A stretch of DNA of 64,000 bases from Sugiyamaella lignohabitans (Eukaryota; Ascomycota; Dipodascomycetes; Dipodascales; Trichomonascaceae): positions 682,001 to 746,000 of the forward strand of contig NC_031672.1 of the NCBI RefSeq assembly GCF_001640025.1. Reading direction: 5' to 3'. Shown in pieces: positions 9,891 to 20,639 of this stretch. The position numbers were made by a program, and so were the translations under genes. The notes under the pieces were generated by a model. It was not told the origin of the DNA. It ran no database searches and saw only the letters and a list, made by a program, of their open reading frames with translations. Position 1 is the stretch's first letter; each line of letters begins with the position of its first letter.

Positions 9891-10354
9891 ATAATATACA
9901 AAGTTGCATTTTTAATAGAATACTCCCTGCATCTGAGATCTGCAAGCCCGCCCTGCATCAGCCTAGTGAATGTCATGAAGCTGTAATGCATGCAGATCAA
10001 TAAGGATCATAGATGGCTCTGTAAAATCCCTTATCTTGAACGGAGACACCTGGCAATATTTATTAGCTTAAAAGAATAAAACCAAAAAAGAAGTAATACA
10101 TATGCTTATTGGGACCAAGAGTTTTGCAATGCTTGTTTGCCATCAACAGAATAGAGCCGGAATAAATTCAAGGAACTTTCTCAGCCGTATAATTGCATCA
10201 TTACGCGGCCAGCTCACGTCAGGCCCGTTGGGCCGTGCTAAATCATCTCCTTACCACTATGGATCAGATTTATAATTGTCGTGAAGTAATTTGTATAGGC
10301 ACTAAAGATGTAAAACAAGATTTGCCTTCTTATCTAATGCTAAGACTGTGAATA
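9891..10354. other. Spacer, promoter of the Zn2Cys6 regulator
   Basis: No gene seen. It contains a small perfect hairpin with a three-base loop, GGCCC-GTT-GGGCC, at 10222-10234 next to CGG/CCG triplets that could be a zinc-cluster binding site. Confidence 0.45.
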
Positions 10355-12424
10355 ATGAAGGGTGAAAAATTCATCTTATACTCAAAACCTGATGGCAAGG
10401 TCACCAAAGATTTTGAGCGGAGAAAAAGGGTCTCTTACTCCTGTACTCTGTGTAAGAAACAAAAAATCAAATGTGATCTTGAATTTCCTTGCGGCACATG
10501 CAGAAGCAAGAAAAGGCCACATCTTTGTAAATTTGAACGTAGCAATGGTATAAACAATTCGCAAGATGTGCTGACGACGACGTCTGAGGGTACCGCCAAT
10601 AGCGACAATGAGACAGGAGATGGGGATCACACAAAAGATATGGAAAAAGTCCCTCCTGATCAAAGGCTGGTATTATATGGAGAAGTCTCAAGTGGCACCA
10701 CCAATTATCTAGGCCCTTGGCATGCCGATGTTGCAGCTGCTCACAAGGAGCCAGGGGTACGCGTGATACTGGACGACTTTGAAAAGCGGAAAAATCAGAA
10801 ATCTTTAGACTGTATGAGACCCTGGCAGCAATACGACAAAGGAACAAATGCAACTACCTATATAGACCCCTTCCTTTGCGGAATTGACGAGCTATTAGTC
10901 CAACACCTGCTTAACACATACTGGCAATTTATCAACCCAATTGAAAGTATATTGGACCCAAATTCGTTTTGGGATAAGTTTGATCGATACAACACTGATC
11001 CTACCTTAATAGACTGTTGCGACCGGCCTATATTTTCAGCATCTCTTTGGCTTATGCTAAGCTACTCCAGCCGATCTTTGTTACCATCAGATTGGACAAT
11101 CGAGAGATTACAATCTGAGTTGTCTTCAGGAACACTCATGGGAACGGTAAGCTCCACGCTACAACAGGAAGCGAGGTTTGTAGCCGATCCGTGTGAATTC
11201 TTCCTTTATTGTGCGGAAAATTGTCTTACTCATGCCCAAATTTTCAAATCGGTTAAAAACATCGACTCTCTCACGGTGCTTATGTTGTATATTTCTTACT
11301 TACACGATGGCAGTGAGAGAAATTGGGCTTCCTGGACACTTTTAGGCATGGCATCTAACGCAGCACAAAGGCTGGGCCTATTCCAGGACCCTAGCTCCCT
11401 TAGTGCACTGTCTTCGACAGATAGTGATTTTCTCGAACAGGAACGAAAGTCAAACCATCGTAGAAATCTATACTGCGCTTTCATCACAATGAATGCACTT
11501 TATTCGGTAGACCTAGGCCAGATGCCCATAGTGGTACGAGAGTCATTGTGCACTATTAAAACGGAGCGGAAAGTCATGAAACAATTGAACGATGGGGAAT
11601 TTATTTTGGCTAAATATGATATTGCAAAGACTCTAAGCAAGTCCTTGGAAGCTACATATGCCTTTTATTCCTCAGACAATCCTCACATATGGCACCAAAA
11701 AGAATATACACAAGCAGTAGAGGACATGGAAGCTAAAATCAACTCTCTATGGGAAAATTTATCTGGAACATCTTTGGCATTACGGGATGGAATTACAGGA
11801 GATTCAAGTATAAAGCTTGAAATCGCACTAAAACTTGAGCATCCCCCCGTTCCTTCAAAATTTTTTTTTCAAAGATACATAGTAGATACCCTGATACACA
11901 AAGCAAGATTTGTCTTATTCAGACCGTTCTTACGTTATCGAGGTAGTATAAATCCAACCATGGCATCGTTTCAAGCGAAATGTCTTTCATCAGCACGGGC
12001 AATGTTAGAAAATCAATTTGCAGTTAACAACAACCAGGATATAATGGGATTTAACAAGTTTCGTTGGAATTATGTATTTTCCCACGCATTTCAGGCGGCA
12101 GTCATATTAAGCTTACAAAAAGATTTTAACAGGTCAGATTGGGAACTTCGGCTGGTCCAAGGATCAGCCCAACTATACTACAATATTAGACGACACGCAG
12201 GATGTGCAGCTGCTAAAGCACATTTAGTGCTATCCAATCTACTGGGTCCAAACGCCGTTGATATGGATGATCAAAGTTCTGCTGACAACAGTCACTTTTA
12301 TTGTATAACCCCAGAGGTAGTTCAGGACGGGATTTCTTGGAAACCTGAAAATCTACCTTCTGATATAGAGTCACTTGAAAATGATTTCTTTGCTTCTGTA
12401 CTAGGAAATCAGAGGGCTTGCTAA
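10355..12424 (+). CDS. Zn2Cys6 fungal transcription factor
   Basis: A 689-residue regulator. The zinc cluster uses Cys30, 33, 40, 46, 49 and 58 (CTLCKKQKIKC, then PCGTC and HLC), preceded by a basic RRKR. The linker to about residue 170 is polar. The fungal-specific middle homology region follows from about 185 (HLLNTYWQFINPIESILDPN), with the typical segments ASWTLLGMASNAAQRLGLF and RRNLYCAFITMNALYSVDLG. This class binds CGG-containing sites and controls metabolic genes. The next gene downstream, 1.05 kb away on the same strand, is a Dal5-type permease, so a local regulator-transporter pair is possible but unproven. The target is unknown. Confidence 0.92.
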   Translation: MKGEKFILYSKPDGKVTKDFERRKRVSYSCTLCKKQKIKCDLEFPCGTCRSKKRPHLCKFERSNGINNSQDVLTTTSEGTANSDNETGDGDHTKDMEKVPPDQRLVLYGEVSSGTTNYLGPWHADVAAAHKEPGVRVILDDFEKRKNQKSLDCMRPWQQYDKGTNATTYIDPFLCGIDELLVQHLLNTYWQFINPIESILDPNSFWDKFDRYNTDPTLIDCCDRPIFSASLWLMLSYSSRSLLPSDWTIERLQSELSSGTLMGTVSSTLQQEARFVADPCEFFLYCAENCLTHAQIFKSVKNIDSLTVLMLYISYLHDGSERNWASWTLLGMASNAAQRLGLFQDPSSLSALSSTDSDFLEQERKSNHRRNLYCAFITMNALYSVDLGQMPIVVRESLCTIKTERKVMKQLNDGEFILAKYDIAKTLSKSLEATYAFYSSDNPHIWHQKEYTQAVEDMEAKINSLWENLSGTSLALRDGITGDSSIKLEIALKLEHPPVPSKFFFQRYIVDTLIHKARFVLFRPFLRYRGSINPTMASFQAKCLSSARAMLENQFAVNNNQDIMGFNKFRWNYVFSHAFQAAVILSLQKDFNRSDWELRLVQGSAQLYYNIRRHAGCAAAKAHLVLSNLLGPNAVDMDDQSSADNSHFYCITPEVVQDGISWKPENLPSDIESLENDFFASVLGNQRAC

Positions 12425-13159
12425 ATTATTTTGAATATATGAATATAATGCAAATGGTGAATCATTTAATGCATTTTTCTCAAATTCGGCACTAAGCCAT
12501 GGCGATTTCTTGGCCGAAAAATTATTTTGCGCTAGGGTATTCAGTATGAACGACGGTTTATTTAGCGTATTGCTTTGTAAACTTTAGTTCTCTCCTTGCA
12601 TGTAATGTAGTCATTAAAGGCAGGGCTTGCAACATTTTCTTGAAGAGTTCGATGCCAAGATACCCGGAGAAGCGTTAGCCGATAGCTTAAAGCTAACAAG
12701 TACAGTCTGTTTGATTGGATTGGTATGGTTCTATAATTTACTCGTTCGCAAATCCTTGGAATAGTGGGATATTAAATTTAACTAAAATCGAATTGTTATC
12801 TACGCTCCACGAGTGTTGTTTATGTACAAATGACAATTGACAATTGAGTGGGATGAAATGTCAGATGAACTATCAGAGATACCAACCAATTGACGGAACT
12901 AGTACTCCGCTATTGGATTATGCATGTAGGTACAGCACTGGGCAAAATCTGGACTAGTTCAAATGTTTTAGCCGAGATTCAGTGGCTCCTCCAAACGAAA
13001 GAGGCTTTAAATCTTAGCTAACAGCCCCTTTCTCCACGAAGCGTGGCGTCCGTCCTAAAAATATTTTATTCAAACTCAAAAATTCTTTATTGTGGGCGGC
13101 CACATCCATATTAAGTCCATCATAATTCATAGTTACTAGCACGCCATCTCGCCTGTCGT

Positions 13160-13231
13160 GATAAGCGGCATGCATGTCTGTCTGTTTATGCAACCTTAAA
13201 GGGTTGAAATGTCGTAATCTTAAATGATAAG
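13160..13231 (+). promoter_or_regulatory. Two GATAAG sites upstream of the Dal5-family permease
   Basis: GATAAG at 13160-13165 and again at 13226-13231, 66 bp apart and about 250-320 bp before the ATG. Paired GATAAG is the classic site of GATA activators in nitrogen catabolite repression, which controls DAL5-type genes in yeast. Use here is inferred. Confidence 0.5.
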
Positions 13232-13418
13232 GTGCATAAGAATTGCTTTTTACAATCTGATCTTAGTGCAACGGTCGGGATGATTAGATCTCAGCAGCCA
13301 CTTGTCAACGAGATAATTGAACGAAATGGCGTCAGCATTCAGCCCAGTAGCCACCATAGAAATGCCGTAAAGGTGGAGAAAAGCGGCGGTGATTACGGGA
13401 ACTGAGGCTGAAGAGAAC

Positions 13419-13425
13419 TATAAAA
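13419..13425 (+). promoter_or_regulatory. TATA box of the permease gene
   Basis: TATAAAA, 55 bp before the ATG at 13480. Confidence 0.5.
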
Positions 13426-13479
13426 TGTGAGCAACAACCTCGTACAAATCTGTCCAGACAAACTGTACTCATAATAACT

Positions 13480-15175
13480 ATGACCAGTCCTAAAAGTCCT
13501 AACGAGAAGAGTGTCGGTGCTTATCGAGTTGATGAGTTATCATCAAGTTCTTTAAGTATTGAAAATGAAGACCTCGCTGTTGGGCAGGATAATATATTCA
13601 AAGACCCTGCTATCTATGAGCATTACAAAAAGGTTTACGAAGAGGCCAATTATGAGTGCAGGCATCTGCTTGACCCTGACTTCGAGTGGACACCACAAGA
13701 AGAAAGAAAGCTCGTATGGAAGACAGAATGGAGATGTTGTTTTGTTGCATTCTTGTTCTTCTTCAATTTAGATATTGATCGTGGAAATATCTCATCAGCT
13801 CTTGGAGATAATATGTTGACAGATTTGAAGCTTACTACCAACGATTATAATTTGGGAAGCACAATTAATCTTGTTTGTTTCTTGTCATCTGAACTTCCTT
13901 CACAGCTTATATCCAAGAAATTGGGTCCAGATGTTTGGATTCCTCTCCAAATGGTTTTGTTTTCTGCTATTGCTATGTCTCAAATGGCAATTCAAAACCG
14001 TGCTGGTTTCTTTGCGACCAGAGCTTTATTGGGAGCACTTCAAGGAGGCGTAAGTTATTCAAGCAAGTCATGCTTTCAGCACAAGTTATCTAACCTAGTG
14101 ACAGTTCATACCTGATGTGTGTTTATGGCTATCATATTTTTACAAAAATAATGAATTGCCTATCCGCCTTTCATACTTTTATATTGCGAACCCTTTGACT
14201 TCTGCTATTAGCTCTCTGATGGCTTATGGAATTTTTCACATGGATGGACGAAATGGTATTGCTGGATGGAGATGGATGTTTCTTCTAGAAGGGCTGTGTA
14301 CTTTTGTCATCGGTGCCATTGGATTCTTTTTGATGCCTCCTTCCGTTGTTCAAACGAAAACTTGGTTCAGACCTAAAGGTTGGTATACTGAAAGAGAAGA
14401 AAAGATCCAAGTGAACAGAATTTTAAGAGACGATCCATCCAAAGGTGATATGCATAACCGTGAAGCTATTGGCCCCAAGCTTCTTTACAAATGTATTTCA
14501 GATTACCACTTATGGCCCATCTATTTTGTGAGATTGCTTTGCGATATTAATGTCTCTCCCGTGAGTAACTACATGACCCTCACACTTCGTAAGCTTGGTT
14601 TCTCTACCTTAAACACAACCTTATTGGTGATTCCTAGCTCATTTATCAGTATCGCCACAATGCTGATAGTAACATACGGATCTGAATTTTTTAATCAGAG
14701 GGCATTCGCTCTTCTCTTAACGCCGTTATGGTGTGTTCCATTTTTGGCAGTGTTACGGTTTTGGCCCGGTGCTCAAATAGAGATCTGGAAGACATATGCA
14801 GTTCTGATTTTGGCTCTCTCTCGTCCTGTTGCTTCGGTGCTGACTATTTCGTGGGCGGCTAGCAATAGTTCCACAGTCTCTACAAGAACTGTAAGCGCAG
14901 CCCTGGTCAATATTTTCAGTCAAACAGCTGGTATCATTAGTACCCAAATCTATAGAGCGGATGATGCCCCGAAGTATCATAGAGGTAATCTACAACTGCT
15001 ACTAATTGCTATAGGTGCTATCGGGATGTGCTTGGTGGCCAAGGCATATTATGTTATTCAGAATAAACGAAGAGACAAGGTATGGAATGCTATGTCCAAG
15101 GAAGAACAAACGTATTACATCCTAAATACAAAGGATAAGGCAAACAACAGACTGGACTTCCGCTTTGTTCATTAG
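13480..15175 (+). CDS. Dal5-family anion:cation symporter (MFS permease)
   Basis: Two exons, 13480-14049 and 14105-15175, give 546 residues. The 55-bp intron starts GTAAGT, has CTAAC and ends GTGACAG; splicing joins LLGALQGG to FIPDVCLWLSYFY, the conserved helix 4-5 region of the family. About twelve membrane helices are visible, with the N-terminal motif around NLDIDRGNISSAL, AGWRWMFLLEGL in helix 6, a central cytosolic loop with RILRDDPSKGDM, and a polar C-terminal tail. Relatives carry allantoate, nicotinate, pantothenate and similar anions into the cell across the plasma membrane. The substrate cannot be read here, but two upstream GATAAG sites hint at a nitrogen-responsive role. Confidence 0.9.
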
Positions 15176-15549
15176 TTTAGTTTATACAAAATAAATATGT
15201 GTTACGATTTAGTCTACATGGCTCGTATTTGTCTGAAAATGGGTATTTGTTTCCTGAAATAAACAATTGATATCCTTCTCCATATAGCGAGACAGACTTC
15301 AATGGAGTCAGGAAAGGTAGAACCTTGTGTTGGAAACTAGGGTGTCCAGCTTGAGATTGTAGTCAACCACATATTACCAACAACATCACGTGCCGAAATG
15401 CAGATCAGGTCATTCATGTTCGCGTTCTGACCGTGTCGTCTAAGTTACCAGTGGAAAGCTCTTTCCTGAGAATTGCGCTAGCTAAATTTACTTGCTAGTA
15501 TTAGTTTGAAGAGAATTCCAATATGGAAGTGTGATTGCCGCTTGTAAAT
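15176..15549. other. 374-bp spacer
   Basis: 3' flank of the permease and promoter of the GCP5-like gene. No other feature is seen. Confidence 0.5.
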
Positions 15550-17979
15550 ATGTCTGACCATTCGAGACGGCGGTCGGAAAAAATTGAACAGCTCGTACGG
15601 TCTATCGTTGTGCAGACCTCTAGCAAGAGGTTCGAGAGGATTCTCACTTGGACAAAGAAACAAGCAACTGCCGACCATATTTCTATCGACAAGGATGCTG
15701 TATTGAACGCATATGATGGCCTTATTGAAAAATTTGACGTTTTGGGAAGATCGGATTTATCCAGTGCGTTGCAAGACCGCATCGAGGAGTTGACGCCCAT
15801 GGTAGATAACAAAGATGGATACTCGAGCGCGCAATGTCTAGCTTTAATCAAAGATCTTTCTGTTGACCCATGGCGATACCCACTGGTGGATTTAAAGGCA
15901 AGGGCTGACCTACCCAGAGCTGCAGGTGCGGTACCTCTGACTTGGAAGGATATAGTTGACAGTGAACCGCTTGAAGGGCCACACTGGGAAGAAGTATCTG
16001 AAGAAGAGACTTTGTCCGGTCTGGAAACTGAAAGTGATGATAATGGGGCAGAAAATAGTGTACCAGATCCGAGCAGGCCAGTGACACAGCCTGCGAGAAG
16101 ACCAAGTGCTGCTCGGAATCCAGCTCCGCAGGCATTTATATATCCAGATCCCTACTCTGCCCTTGAGGCTATTCGTCTACCTTCATATGGCCAATCGCAT
16201 TTACCATATTGGATGGTGAAGGATGATGGTATCAGTACTCCTCCAGTTATATCCACAGCTGATATTCTGCGGGAGATTGTCTTTGCATTGTTAGGTCTGC
16301 CAAGTAGCGTGTTCACAAGAACTACCATTGACAATTTTAATATAGTAGTTGTCGATGAAGCTGCTGTTTCTTTCTTCAACCTTCCACATCTCTCTACCGA
16401 AGCCCTCTTGTCAATACTAAGGGAATTCGCTAACTTTGCTTCAATAATAGCGCAACTACGACAATTTTCTTTAATTTATTTCGTTATGGAGCACTTTCAA
16501 TCATTTGATTACAAGAATATTCTAGCTATTCTAGACGAAAATTGTCGTAAGATAGAAACGAGTATACTGGAATTTCAAGATGAACTTCAAAATGATAAAA
16601 ATTCTACAGTTTCACTTCTATCTTTTGAGACATATTGCCGTCAATTGTTACTTCCCTATACCGCAGTAGTGTCCATCATCAAAACTGTTTGTGCAGAGAG
16701 TTATAAGAAAGTCACAGTAGTGTCATTGCTGGACACATTATATGATAGACTATGTACCAGCGACATTTCAGGCGACGATTATTACGACCTATTATATGAC
16801 ATCTTCTGCCGGGTTCTTCAGGACTATATAGAACAACTACGTCCATGGTTGGAGAGCGGGATAGTCCCTCAAACACGGTCATTTGTTGTCGAGGCGGTAC
16901 CTGATAATAGACTTCCGACAAGCTCTGGCCAATTTAGATTGGTGAAAGCAAACATAGCTGAGTGTTTTAATGGTTGCTCTAAACTGGTTTTGAGCGCGGG
17001 AAAGGCAGCCTATATTCTCAAAATCTTAGCCTCTCCAGACAGTATTATATCAGATGGCATATCAATACCGTCAAAGCTCGGATTCTCTGAAACTATTTCA
17101 GGTCTAGGAGGTAAATCAGCGGGAAATTTTGCAGACTCTCTAGATCAAATGCTACATGCCTACTTTGGTAACATTGAGCAGCGAAATAATGAGTTGCTAT
17201 ATAGGCGTATTATTTCTGATTATCATTTGAAACAAAACCTTATACATCAATTTGGGATCTACTTTATGTTTGATGGAGTTTCCAGCGCTTTATTTTTGGA
17301 ACGGTTGTTCGAACGAATAGACGACCGATATCCTATTGATAGATATTCCGTTGCTGATATTTTGGAAGAGACTTGGAGTTGCGATAAGTTGTACCCGTTA
17401 TTCAATATTACCGCAGTAATTGCCCAGGACGCACTGGATTTTTCAATAAAGATTGACGTACCTTTATCAACCACCGTATTTAAAGAGATAATCACACACG
17501 ACACCTTGGCGGTGTATCAGTCGATATGGGAGCTACAATTGCATTGCCGACGAATCTATTATCGTCTTTCCAGGATGAGAGGATTGCCGGTCAAATTCTT
17601 ATTTATTAACTTTCTCAATGCATATATGGTGTATTTGCAGGAGTCTGTTCTCCGAAAAGAATCCAATCACTTGTTGTCAAAATTGGATTCACCATGGCTC
17701 AGTTTTCAAGAGCTTATAGATGCTCATCGAATGCACCTTGATATTATTTATAAACGAAGTTTAATGGGAACTCATGCGAGGAAGGCACTGTGGGAGCTGC
17801 TTAGTTATGGATACACACTTGATCATACAGGTGCCCCAGAGCTCAGAGTTTTTACACAACTCTATGAACAGTTGCAAGCTTCTTTTACAGGAATAGATGA
17901 TCCCGTAATTCAGACCCTTGCTCAACTATTAAGTCCAGACAGTCAAATTAAAATTAAGGAAAATCATGCTATTTCATGA
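15550..17979 (+). CDS. Gamma-tubulin complex component, GCP5-like (Spc97/Spc98 family)
   Basis: An 809-residue protein. The ATG at 15550 (MSDHSRRRSE) is chosen; the open frame before it has only a TTG. Residues about 130-160 (PLTWKDIVDSEPLEGPHWEE) and the start of the core at about 237 (DILREIVFALLGLPSSVF, then LREFANFASIIAQLRQF) fit GCP5, equivalent to fission yeast Mod21. The rest has the weak helical pattern of the family, including HLKQNLIHQFGIYFMFDG in the GRIP2 half. Such proteins are non-core parts of the gamma-tubulin ring complex at microtubule organising centres. Budding yeasts related to Saccharomyces lack them, so its presence supports an early-branching lineage. It converges with the Sds3-like gene, leaving 158 bp between stops. 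Confidence 0.75.
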   Translation: MSDHSRRRSEKIEQLVRSIVVQTSSKRFERILTWTKKQATADHISIDKDAVLNAYDGLIEKFDVLGRSDLSSALQDRIEELTPMVDNKDGYSSAQCLALIKDLSVDPWRYPLVDLKARADLPRAAGAVPLTWKDIVDSEPLEGPHWEEVSEEETLSGLETESDDNGAENSVPDPSRPVTQPARRPSAARNPAPQAFIYPDPYSALEAIRLPSYGQSHLPYWMVKDDGISTPPVISTADILREIVFALLGLPSSVFTRTTIDNFNIVVVDEAAVSFFNLPHLSTEALLSILREFANFASIIAQLRQFSLIYFVMEHFQSFDYKNILAILDENCRKIETSILEFQDELQNDKNSTVSLLSFETYCRQLLLPYTAVVSIIKTVCAESYKKVTVVSLLDTLYDRLCTSDISGDDYYDLLYDIFCRVLQDYIEQLRPWLESGIVPQTRSFVVEAVPDNRLPTSSGQFRLVKANIAECFNGCSKLVLSAGKAAYILKILASPDSIISDGISIPSKLGFSETISGLGGKSAGNFADSLDQMLHAYFGNIEQRNNELLYRRIISDYHLKQNLIHQFGIYFMFDGVSSALFLERLFERIDDRYPIDRYSVADILEETWSCDKLYPLFNITAVIAQDALDFSIKIDVPLSTTVFKEIITHDTLAVYQSIWELQLHCRRIYYRLSRMRGLPVKFLFINFLNAYMVYLQESVLRKESNHLLSKLDSPWLSFQELIDAHRMHLDIIYKRSLMGTHARKALWELLSYGYTLDHTGAPELRVFTQLYEQLQASFTGIDDPVIQTLAQLLSPDSQIKIKENHAIS

Positions 17980-18137
17980 AATGCCACTGATCCAGGTTAA
18001 GCATATTTAAATCATAGTCATTAATCCTAATAATAAAAAGTAACATTTTAGTATCATTAATTATGGTCTGTCTAATATACACATTCATAACATTAGAAAC
18101 ATTACAATTTCGTGCGCAGGACGATAAATAAAAAAAG

Positions 18138-18735
18138 TTAACGAACTTGATAAGGAGGCTGAGCCTGATTTGGCTGGCCCTCATATGCTCCAGCATACTG
18201 CACTGGGGGCTGTTGTTGCGGGGGAGGTTGCTGAGACATGTCCATGGAATGTGGAGGTGGCTGTTGTTCATAATAACCTTGGTTTGGATATTGACCATAG
18301 CCTTGATAACGTTGCTGCTCCTGGTAAAAACCATCATACCTATTTGGAGGAGCTGGTTGCATTGGCGGCTGTTGGCCCGGTTGCAGAGAGGGCAAAACTG
18401 GAACATTATACGCAGCGTACTGTTGTGGAGGTACTTGCTGTTGTTGCTGTTGATGAGGAGGTGGAGGAGGTGGCTGTTGTTGTTGTTGCTGCTGACCATA
18501 ATAACCTGAGTAATACGGATATCGGTATTGTTGTGGAGGGGGCAGCTGCTGTTGCTGTTGAGGTTGATGGGGTGGAGGGTATCCGTAGAATTGATTCTCA
18601 TTAAGTGGAGGCATAGGTTGTTGAGCAACATGTGGTACAGATGGTAGTCTTTGATGTTGAGGGGGAGCACCCCCTCCTACATGAACCATTTCTGGTGGGC
18701 CATAATTTTGGGTCATTTGAAGCTGTTGCGGTTGT

Positions 18736-18782
<47 letters not shown>

Positions 18783-20639
18783 CTGTTGTTGCTGTTGCTG
18801 TTGCTGCTGTTGTTGCTGTTGTTGCTGTTGTTGCTGTTGTTGCTGTTGTTGCTGTTGTTGCTGTTGTTGCTGTTGTTGCTGTTGTTGTTCTTGTTGTTGC
18901 TGTTGTTGTTGTTGCTGCTGCTGATGTTGATGTTGTTGCTGCTGTTGATGCTGATGTTGATGTTGTTGCTGCTGCTGATGCTGCTGTTGTTGCTCAGCTG
19001 TGGAAATATGCGAAGGCTGCGATAGCTGTGGTCCTTGGGGCTGTGATTGCGACTCTTGAGGGTGTGAGAGTTGCGGGTGTTGATGTGGTGGTAATTGTTG
19101 TGGGGATTGAGACGGAGCTGGTTGACCCATGGCATTAGATCCGTCAGAAGGCCCCACCTGCAGGCTATATGGTTGTGAAGAGGGTGTATTTGTGGATTGC
19201 TTGATTTGCTGTGGAGGACTAGGCATTGATTGTTGGCCAGCTGGTGGATGCTGTTGTGGCTGTGAGGGAATTGGTTGAGGTACAGATAGGGGTTGCGATT
19301 GTAACTCGCCTGGGACTTGGATGGGAACTTGTGACTGAGATGATTGTCTTGAATGCTGCTTTGTTTTTACTGGCTGTTTTACTTGCTGTGGTTCATTCTG
19401 TGGAACTGCTTGTAATGGCTTGTTTTTATCATTACTCTTAGTTCCAGACTTTCTAGACCTCTTTGCAGCGGCCGAACTAATAGGAACATTTGATTGAGGC
19501 TCATCATCACGGGCACGTTTCGATCCTTTAATAATTCTTGGCCGGCCTCTAGTAGGAGCAGAATATGTTCTTTCTTGTTGGTTATCTGGACCGAGATCCA
19601 AGTTTGTAGGGTATTGAGCTTCGAATGCAGGCTGTAATTGTTGTGGCAGATTCTGCTGAGCATTAGCTTCAACGACATTTACAGGAGCAGGCTGTTCAAA
19701 GTCTTCCCGTGGCGGTAATTCGAAAACTTCAATATGCCACTCTCTGTCCATATTCAGAGGAGTTTGATGCTTTTCTTCCTCTTCCTCTACATCTTCCTCA
19801 TCATATGAGGTATCGCGTCCTGATCTAAGAATTTTCAAGTCACGATCTTGTTCCCGTTTATCCAGTGCAGTGATACCAGGATAAGTTGGTAGTTTACGAG
19901 CAGTTCTTAAGTTACGGCGGACAACTTTCGATACAGAAGAGCTCTTTAACAGAGACCGGTGATATTCTCTGTCCAACAGGCATAACTCTTCGTTCACTCT
20001 GCTTATACACTCTTGTTGAAGGTTACTCTTTTTCTTAAAATAATTCAGCCAAACATTACGAGCTTCACCTTTAGTGACCCGACGAATCATTGTCGTTTGA
20101 TAAAGAAAAGCCACTTCGGCATCATGTCGCATTTTGTCAAAAGCTTTAGTCTGTCGCTCAATTAGCTTATCAAAGAGAGCCAATCCTTGGTCAGTTTTCA
20201 GAGCATGAAGCATGTGTGCAGCACGGTCAGACCGGGCATCTGCCAGCAGTTTTGCGATCTCCCGGAATTTTAGGGCCAGCTTATCCTGCTCCATCTTAAG
20301 AACATTTGGATCTAGTAATGTGTTAGTTATGCAAATGTACATAAGACAAACTTTGCAAAGAGAATGCCGCTAAAATATATATTGAAAATTGTGTTTTGAG
20401 GCATCAAATATCCGGCTCCTTCCCATTAACCCGTAGATAATATCAATAATAGCTTGGTAAAAAAACCATAAACACTTTGGTGGCGGCATTCCTTGCCAAA
20501 AGCTCCGACAATAAATAGAATTGTTGATGACACCCTTACTTGTGTTATGCAACAGTGTGGGTATTTAAAAGTGCTACGTACCTGACAACTCAGCATCCTC
20601 CTTATCAGCCAGCAATATACCATTGACACTCATGTTCAT
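18138..20639 (-). CDS. Polyglutamine Sds3-like protein (Rpd3L-type complex candidate), with long first intron
   Basis: I place a start at 20639 (MNMSVNGILLADKEDAELS) and a 270-bp intron (20581-20312) from GTACGT to ACTAACACATTACTAG; exon 2 is 20311-18138 and the product is 743 residues. The frame stays open across the junction, so this replaces an apparent start at 20342 inside the intron. Residues about 27-150 are helical and charged; MRHDAEVAFLYQTTMIRRV, then VWLNYFKKKSNL and LDREYHRS and a later RNLRTARKLPTYPGI, loosely follow Sds3, a subunit of Sin3-Rpd3 histone deacetylase. The rest is Gln/Pro/His-rich, with an unbroken run of 52 glutamines at about 495-546 in mixed CAA/CAG codons. The family call is tentative. 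Confidence 0.6.
18732..18887 (-). repeat. CAA/CAG microsatellite coding 52 uninterrupted glutamines
   Basis: All 52 triplets read CAA or CAG in the minus-strand frame; one Glu codon (18888-18890) separates it from more Gln/His repeats to about 18990. Mixed codons suggest selection on protein rather than fresh slippage. Confidence 0.9.

Larger units (their letters stand above)
12425..13479. other. 1.05-kb promoter region of the permease gene
   Basis: No gene seen. It carries two GATAAG sites (13160 and 13226), a TATA box at 13419, and a small hairpin CCACG-AAG-CGTGG near 13036. Confidence 0.5.

Noticed and set aside
18147..19138. Long plus-strand frames of poly-Leu and poly-Val
   Set aside because: They are the antisense of the glutamine codons in the Sds3-like gene.
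20312..20342. ATG at 20342 as the start of the Sds3-like protein
   Set aside because: It lies inside an intron with a perfect branch point; the upstream exon gives a better start.
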